From Verticillium longisporum (taxonomy: Eukaryota > Ascomycota > Sordariomycetes > Glomerellales > Plectosphaerellaceae): a DNA stretch of 64,000 nt. The position numbers were made by a program, and so were the translations under genes. Under the pieces are notes generated by a model. That model was given only the letters and a program-made list of their open reading frames with translations. It searched no databases and was not told the DNA's origin. Positions 55,768-64,000 of this stretch are shown here, piece after piece. The stretch lies in NCBI GenBank assembly GCA_019188255.1, contig JAETXT010000006.1:682001-746000 (forward strand), written 5' to 3'. Each line of letters starts with the position of its first letter. The first letter of the stretch is position 1.

Positions 55768-58700
55768 ATATTTTAATTACTCTTATTTAATAAATTTATC
55801 TTATAATACTAAGTAATACTTACTATAGGAATAATATCTATTAATAATATCGGTAATAGCGCTAGTAACTTAGCCGCTATAATCTAAGAACTTCGTTTAG
55901 AGAATGAATAGCTCCGGGCCTCGATATAATAGCTCTAGGGAGGGTCGAATATAAAAGCCCTTCCCCTTTAACTATTCGACGGAAACCCTAGGGCACTTTA
56001 ATCTTTTATTACCTAGGTACGCTAGTACTATAAAGCTAACGAGAACTAGCTTAAGTACTAGGGCGAGAAAGTCGCTAACGCCTCCTCTTATCTTAAAGGG
56101 GATACTTTATACTAATTCGAACCCTTTATTCGAGACTACTCTATCTATACTAAGAAAGAAGATATAAAGAAAGCTACCTAGGACGTCTATATTAATATAA
56201 ACGCTTTTAAGGAAGCTATTAAAGGAGTATTTAGAGATATAGATAAGGAACGATAAAATAAACGAAAAATCCTTTAGCTTAAATAGACGGGACTAGCTAT
56301 TAAGTACGCTACGGAGTTTCGATTCTTAGCTACTCGATTAGACTAGACTAAGTCCGCTCTTATAGCCCGTTTCTACGAAGGACTTAAAGACGTTATTAAG
56401 GACGACCTTATCCGGGAAGATAGACCCGAGACCTTTACTAAGTATATTACTATAGCTATTAAGATCGACGATCGCTAGTATAAATGTAGAATAGAGAAAG
56501 GACGAAAACCCGCTATAGGATTATAGAACCCTCGCGTCCCCTACTATCGATCTAATTAGGGATATAAGTATTAGTACGATAAGCCCTATATTAGTATAGC
56601 TTAGGGATAGACTATTTATATAGGTCCTATAGAACTTAATAATACCCGCTATAGTAAACTTAAGGACCTTAAGGATATTAAATACTATAATTATAGAAAG
56701 AATAGGTATATAGCCCGAGAATGCTACTAGCCTAAGAAGCTTTAGAAGCTAGTTAATAAGTAATAGCTTAATTATACCTAGTATTAGGACTATATTAGTA
56801 TTAACTGGACCTTCTATTATTAGGATAGCTATCCTATATATAAGGATAGTAAGGAGTAGAATGGATAGTTCCCTAAGGCGCTTACGGGGTAACGAACCCT
56901 AGCTATAATAATAACTATAAAGAAAGATAAACGTATCTAGAAATAGGCTCGGTAGATAATACCCGAGATCTAGGAAATCGATATAGATAAAGAAAGAGCC
57001 TACGAATACGCTTACTTAGAACTATAATCGGCTCCCTATATAGGATTAATAAACGATATAGAATAGGATAAATATATTCGCGCCGACGAAGAAGAATCTC
57101 CGCTTAGATAGATCTAGCTTTATATACCTATATAAGTATATAAGGTTAGTAGCGCTAGCGAGGATTATAACCCCCTAGTACTAAGAAACGAACTTATCTA
57201 TTATAGGACTAAGCTATAGAAGGCTAGTGCTCGAAAGCGAGAAAGCATTAAAGAAAATATACGATTTATAGTAGGAGGCTACCTAGTACTCTATTATGCC
57301 TACGAATAATATTATTAATTATTCTAGCCCGAATATATCTATAACGATTATAAATACTACGTTAAGGAAAAAGCTATATACCGGTTTCTTCTATATAATT
57401 ACTAGATCGAGCTACGAGTAATAGTAGAATTCGAATAGGAGAATCGTAAATAGATCCTATATATAGACGAATATAATTAAGGGCAGCTTACGTTCCGACT
57501 AGACCCTACTTATTACGATAAATACTATTAAGATAATGCTAGATAGGAAGACTACGATAACGATATATATATAAAGTACTATATCGTTAAAGCTAAAGAT
57601 TAAAGATTCTATTATATAAAGGACATCCGGAAGCTATTCTTCCGCGTTTACTATAAAGGCGATAATAGGAATAAAGGCTCAGACGGACTATCTATAATAT
57701 AGCTACTTATTGCGCTACCCCTTTCGGGAAAAGGTAAGCGTTAATCGAATAGGGATAACGATTAATAAAGGAAGTAAGAGTAATCTACTTAGCTAAATGA
57801 ACTTATAGTATAAACTACCTCTACGTAAGAATAAACGTAGGAGGATAGTAAATAAGCGCACTACTAGATAGCAATACCTAGGGTAACTATATAAGCCCCG
57901 AATATATTAATAAGAATAAGATTATATAGAAATATAAGGAGGAATTCTATTAACTTAGTATAATAGAAGGATAAACGGTCTTATATAGAGGAGGGATCGT
58001 AAATATAGAGACTACGCCCCTCTAGGTATTCATTTCTCGCTATTAAGGTTATATAACCTTCAATATTATTAATATAGGAGGAAAATAAATTATCCTAGGC
58101 ATCCTATAGCTTAGATAATAAAACCCTTAGATTAATTAGATAGCTAGCCGCGTCTAGTAGAGTACGTTAGCCCTTAAGGAAAGACCTATAAATAGTCTCT
58201 TAAGCGACCTCTAACTAGCCCTTATAAATAGGGATAACTTAGAGGAGATAACCCTAGAGGAGCTTATAATAGAATAGTAAGAAAGACTATAGAATATACT
58301 TAAGGAATATTAGAAGTACGAAAAGATCTTTAGGGAAGAAGTCGATATAGTACTATTTAAGTATATATATTACGATTACGAAATCCTAATTAAGGAAGGG
58401 GAGAGCCCCCGATTTAATAAGATCTATAGATTAAACCCTCGATAGATAGATATTCTCGACGAATATCTTAAAGAGAACCTTAGAAAAGGATATATCCGAT
58501 TATCGATATCCCTAGTAGGATACCCGATCCTCTTTATATTAAAGAAGAATAATAAGGAAAGACTATATATCGACTATAAATAGTTAAACGATATTACTAT
58601 TAAGAATTACTACCTATTACCTCTAATATCGGAATTTAGGGATATATTAATAGGAGCTAATTAGTTTATAGTACTCGATCTTAAAGGAGTATATAACCTT

Positions 58701-61700
58701 ATCTATATTAAGGACGGAAAAGAATAGAAAATAGTATTCCGAATACGATAAGGATACTATAAATATTTAATTATACTATTTAGATTAATTAACGCTTCTA
58801 TAACCTTTTAAAATATAATTAACGATATACTACGAGAATTCCTAGACGTCTTCGTAATAGTATACCTCGATAATATTCTAATCTTCTCGAAAACGATAGA
58901 AGAATATAAAGGATACGTTTACTAGGTCCTTATACGACTATACTAATACGAGCTATTAATAGAACTTAAAAAAGCTAAGTTCTATATATAGGAAGTAGAT
59001 TTCCTTAAATATACGATTACCTTAGGAGAAATTAGGATAGAAAAATCTAAAATAATAGCTATTAGGGAATAGCCTATATTAAAGAACGTTAAGGATATTA
59101 GAGTATTCCTCGGTTTCGTTAACTTCTATTAATAATTCCTAAAAGGATATAATAAGATTATTAACCCTTTAACGAGCTTTATAATTAAGGAAATAAAGTT
59201 TATATAGAACGAACCCTAAGAAAAAGCATTTCGCTAGATTATCGATACCGTCCTTAGCGAGCTAGTCCTCTAAATAATAGACCTTAAAAAACCTATAGAA
59301 GTCGAGATAGATACTTCCGACTTCGCTATTAGAGGATAGTTAGGATAGAGGGACGATTAAGGACGCTTATACTTAATAGCTTTCTTCTCGAAGAAACTAT
59401 ACGGATTAGAGCTTAATTATTAAATTTACGATAAAGAATTTATAGTAATTATCGAAGTATTTAAAGAATAGAGAATATACTTCTCCGGAATATAATACGA
59501 AGTTAAAGTCTATACTAACTATAAGAATCTTATATACTTTATAATGAATAAAGACCTTAATAAATACTAGATTAGATAAATAGAATTCCTCTTAGAATTT
59601 AACTTTACTATTATCTATTATAAAGGATCTAAGAATAGTAGGGTAGATATTCTAAATAGACGCTTAGATTATAAGTAGAATATACCCCCTAATATTAATA
59701 CTATCTTAGCGAAAAATAAAGAAGGGAATCTTATTCCCTATTACTATATACTAGCGGTTACTATTTACGTAATACCCGCTAGACTATTTACGGAAGCATT
59801 AGAACTAATTCGATAAGTCTACGAAGCTAAAGCTTATAGATATTAAGGAGTAGCGAAGATATTCGCCCGATTTAGGAAATATTACGATTTTAAGGGAACT
59901 AGATAGAACGTTATAATAGTTATTTATAATTACGACCTCTATAAAAAGAGTAAAGTAGAAAGGTATAGGCTTTATAGAGAACTTAAGGCTTTATTAGTAT
60001 TAGTAATAGCCTAGGAATTAGTTTTATTAGACTTTATTACTAGCCTACCCCCGTCGAAGGAACCCTTAACTAGGGCCTCTTACGATAATATCTTAGTAAT
60101 CGTCGACCGACTTACGAAGTACTCGTACTTCCTCCTATATAAAGCTATAGATATAATAGAAGACCTCGTTTATATATTCCTCCGAAATATTATAGGATAG
60201 TATAGACTATTAAAAGAATTAGTATCGGATAAAGATAAACTCTTTACTAGTAACTTCTAGAAATCGCTTATAGCTTAACTTAGAGCTAAATATAAGCTAT
60301 CTACGGCTTTCCACCCGTAGATAGATAGATAGATAGAAAGAACGAACTAGACTTTAGAGTAATACCTCTAATATTATATTAATTATTAATAGGATAACTA
60401 GGTTATATTACTATTTATTATATAATTCGTATATAATAGCTTACTAAGCGAATTAACGAAGGAGTTACCCTTCTATATTAACTATAAATATAATTTAATA
60501 GCCTATATAGAGCGCTACGAAGTACTAGATACGCTAAAAGTAATTAATATTATAGCTAGTATCCGTAAAATTTAGGACTATATTAAGCTCGACCTCGAGC
60601 TTATATAAACTAGAATAACTATATACGCTAATAAAATAAGGATAAAGGGACTATCCTTATAAGAGGGAGGTAGTATCTACTTTATCCGCTGAAATATTAA
60701 AACTAAACGATTAAACGATAAATTAGATTTTAAGAAACTAGGACCTTTTAAAATTCTTAAGAAACTCTTAGATACTAACTATTACCTCTTATTACTAGAG
60801 AATATAAAGATTTACCCTATTTTCTATATAGTACTTTTAGAACTAGTATTACTAAATGCACTACTCGTAACTAGTATAGAAGTAGAAGATATAAACGAAT
60901 ACGAAATCGAAAGAATTATCGACTATAGAAAAACGAATAAATAAGACGAGTACCTTATTAAATGGAAAAACTATAGGTATAAAGAAAATATATAGGAACT
61001 AGTTAAGAACTTAAACTACTTATAGTTACTTTAAGAGTACTGTTATCCGGTATAGGACTAAGATCCGAAAACTCCTCTCCGAAGCCTAATAAGGACTAGT
61101 CTACGACGCCGCTAGCACCCTACTCTTAAAGATCCTATATTACGTTAGCCTCCTAAGCCTCGAGACTTAGGTTATCCCTATATAGAGGGAGGACGCCGTC
61201 CTCCTTATCTAATTAACGAATCCCTCGAGCAAATAACTCTTTACTACGAATCTTCGCTACTTTCCGCATCTTACGAAGACGGGATAAGCGATTTAAGGCC
61301 GTCGCTAATTTCGTTTAAAGTACTTCTAACTCTATTTTAATATCCTTAATCTCCGCTTCTCGTTTCTTCTACTTAATAAAAGCTTTTTCTACTATATAAT
61401 TATTAAGCTAAGCATAAAACTATACTAGGGACTAACTTACGCGCAGAAACTACGCTTATATTATTATAAGAACGACTATAGCGGATATACTCCCTATAGC
61501 GAGAAGAACCCGGAGTAGTCTTATAGACGAGGTATCGCTTAAAATACCTAGTATAGGGCATTTTAATTTCGCCCTCGGAATCGATTAAAGTAGCAAGCGC
61601 TTTCCTCTAGTCGGTTTTAACGGATAAGCGTTTTATAATATAACCTAATATTTTATTATAGTTAGTAAGGATAATAAGAGAAGGACTACTATAGGTAGCT

Positions 61701-61751
61701 AAGACCTATTACTTATAGCCGCTAGGATATCGGCCTAGAGGAGGAGTATTA

Positions 61752-62223
61752 TATAATAACTAAGGAAGTAGGGTAGCTGCGAGTTAACGACTCCGCGATC
61801 GGGAGATACGATAAGATAAGAAGCGGACCTACTAGGTAGAGTACGTAATGGCTTACCTAGATATAATAGTGAGCCGTTAGCTTACTAGGGATATAATAGT
61901 AAGCTAGGGGCTAGCTTATAAGATAATATACCGTAATCCTAATATTATAGATTATTAAGGACTAATAAGTAAGCTATCTAATATAAAGCTTACTACCTAA
62001 TAATAAGGATAGGATAAACGGGTATATAAGGACGGGCATTCTATACTTATAGATATATTCTTTCTTATAATAGTAATTAATCTAAGTCTTACTTTATATT
62101 TATTATAACGAGTGCGCAATGCCTTACGATACTATATCGTCTTAGAGTTACAACCTAAGCTTCTACTAATAGCAACCCTAACCCTCTAATAGTATTCCCC
62201 TCTTCGGAAGCTACTAGGTCGTA
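61752..62223 (+). repeat. 3' LTR of the chromodomain element
   Basis: 472 bp, colinear with the 5' LTR without indels; the differences seen are mostly C/T or G/A. Confidence 0.9.
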
Positions 62224-64000
62224 GTATATATCTAGGTTATTATAAATACTAAATTAATAATAATCCTAAGTATTACTCTAAATATAAGTAATATAAGTAT
62301 TAATCTATTAAATCTAGTAATATCGTTTATTACCTTTATTATTCCTTAAAGTAGTAATTCTAGGCTTATATTATAAGATTCTACCTTTAAGATCTTATAT
62401 ACTCTATAAATCGGCTTATAGTAGCTCTTAACCTTATTAATTAACTAATAGGCCTCTATCGGGATCTAATAATAGGTTATACTTAGAAGGCGTACTTCTA
62501 CTCTAAATTCTATAAAGGTAAAGTTCATTCTAATATTAATAGTTATAATATCTAGAGGCCTAAGATATATATCTAATTAGTACTTCTTAAGGGCTTCCTA
62601 TATTATACGAACTATAAAATTAAGAATGAAAATTATAGACTAGAATCCTATATTTATATCGATTATATAAAGAATAGGCTTTCTATTTAAATATATAGTA
62701 TTAATTAAAGTCTTATAATTAATATCGATATTTAATTTTAAAGTAAATTTAAAGTATTATAGAGATTTCTCTTTAATTCAATAATAATAATAGAAGTAGT
62801 TTATTAGCTTTAGAGCGTCCTAATTTATATCGTAATTTATTCTCTATAATAGGTTCTATAATTTCTCTATAAATAAATAATTAAACTATTTATAAATATA
62901 TTACAGCTCTATTTCTATTAGAAATACTATTTTATTACTCTTTATCCCTATTATATATATAATCTTAAAATTAATATAGATCTTTATATCTAGAAAGAAT
63001 TATAAATAGCCCTATTTATAGAAGATAGGCGTACGCTCTTAGATCTCCTTAATATACTTTATTAGCTTGTTATATATATTATCTAAATAGATTCTAAGAT
63101 CGTCTATATCTTTAATATAAAGTAGGAATAGGGTATCTATTAGGACGATATAGAATATAATTCTTCTAATTAGTATTAGAATAATAATCTCCTCTATTAT
63201 AGATATAGGGTTTCCTATTCTAAACCTTATTCTAGCCCCTATTCTCTATTTATTAATTATTAAGCTTAATATAAAAGCTATTAAGGCCTTTATTTATAAA
63301 GCTCCTATTATAGAAATTAATATTATATTTATATTAAGGATAATATTATATTATATAGAAGTATTATTAATCTAATATTAAATAAAGAGCTATTCTATTA
63401 AAGCTATTATTTTAGCTTTTAAACTATTCCCTTTAATTCTATATTAGAATAACTTATTTACTAGGAAGTATATAATATAGATATTTATTAGTTTACTCTT
63501 AGGATTAGATTTATAAATATTATTTACTCTTAGTTTATTAGAAATAGGATTATTTAATTCCGAGCTCTTAATAGGTTCTATTATTATTAGAAATTAATAA
63601 TATCCTTTCTATTAATCCCTATACGCTTCTTATATATATTTCTATTACTCTTTCGAGTATTATTATTCTTTAAGAGAATACTTTATTAATCTATAGTTTA
63701 GTTTAGAATATATCTAGTATTTATAAATTCTAGATAATTAACGATTATTAGTTCTATATATTAATTACTCTCTATAATCTCCCCTTCTACTAGCTTAGCG
63801 ATATCCGCTCCTATAACGTTTATTAATATAGAAATGCCTAGGCGTTCTAGTATTCTCCTCTACCTTTAATATATACTTAAGCTATATAGATAATATATTA
63901 AAAGATCGCTCTAGCTTTATTAATATAATCTTTAGCTCTAGAATACTTTAAACCGCTCTTAGAATATTTATATAGAGATAAATCTCTTCTTTAAATATAA
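62224..64000. repeat. RIP-saturated AT-rich repeat tract (right end)
   Basis: TA-rich, stop-dense DNA to the window end. No element recognised. Confidence 0.8.

Larger units (their letters stand above)
55296..62223 (+). mobile_element. Complete RIP-dead chromodomain Ty3/gypsy element
   Basis: A 6928-bp LTR retroelement with two LTRs of identical length. Stop-riddled translation of the plus strand shows, in order: a Gag zinc knuckle (about 56686-56730, C codons turned to TAT), reverse transcriptase (about 58520-58900, YIDYK..LN and VYLDNILIFS), RNase H (about 59280-59650, KKLYGLELNY and EIDT motifs), integrase (about 60020-60420; LDFITSLPPS, VSDKDKLF, IER), and a chromodomain at 60897-61015 (EYEIERIIDYR, EYLIKWKNY). 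A purine tract AGAGGAGGAG lies at 61737-61746 just before the 3' LTR. This order is that of chromoviruses. Stops sit where TGG, CAG or CAA would be expected, as RIP predicts. It cannot encode protein. Confidence 0.92.

Noticed and set aside
1..64000. tRNA, rRNA and CRISPR arrays
   Set aside because: Visual search for TPsiC-like motifs and evenly spaced repeats gave only isolated matches without cloverleaf partners.

Overview
The window is nuclear DNA of a filamentous ascomycete, probably a Sordariomycete. The evidence is short introns (50-103 bp) with GTRNGT donors and CTRAY branch points, a eukaryotic nitrate reductase, Zn2Cys6 regulators, a UVI-1/HsbA-like secreted protein, and large AT-rich tracts bearing the mark of repeat-induced point mutation (RIP).

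Layout. About 1-4920, 37905-51761 and 53621-64000 are RIP-saturated repeat DNA: CA and TG dinucleotides are almost gone, TA dominates, and no reading frame survives. Between them, 4.9-37.9 kb is an island of normal composition with about eleven genes. In order: a secreted HsbA/UVI-1-like protein (-), nitrate reductase (+), a candidate 51-residue membrane protein (-), a seven-exon OPT oligopeptide transporter (-), a broken histidinol-dehydrogenase-like gene (+), a Zn2Cys6 regulator with shifted frames (-), a 66-residue membrane protein (-), a Zn2Cys6-ankyrin regulator (+), a disordered 140-residue protein (-), a PAF-acetylhydrolase-like lipase (-), a 1223-residue tandem-BRCT protein of Rad9/Crb2 type (+), and an NmrA-like gene cut off at the island edge (+). 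A solo LTR and a 253-bp MITE-like element lie in the gaps.

Repeat tracts. The stretch 1-4285 and 39031-43310 are inverted copies of one repeat, so they bracket the gene island. A minus-strand Ty3/gypsy pol relic lies at about 44.3-47.6 kb. An almost undamaged pogo/Fot-type DNA transposon (51762-53620, TIRs and TA target duplication) sits inside RIP-ruined DNA, so it arrived later. A complete but RIP-killed chromodomain Ty3/gypsy element with two 472-bp LTRs occupies 55296-62223.

Gene relations. Nitrate reductase has a NirA-type site upstream, but no nitrite reductase or nitrate transporter is in the window. I see no convincing biosynthetic cluster and no new multi-gene system. The points most worth following are the inverted-repeat bracket, the young transposon in dead DNA, the RIP pattern that removes every start codon, and many single-base frameshifts, mostly in homopolymers, which may be assembly errors rather than gene death.
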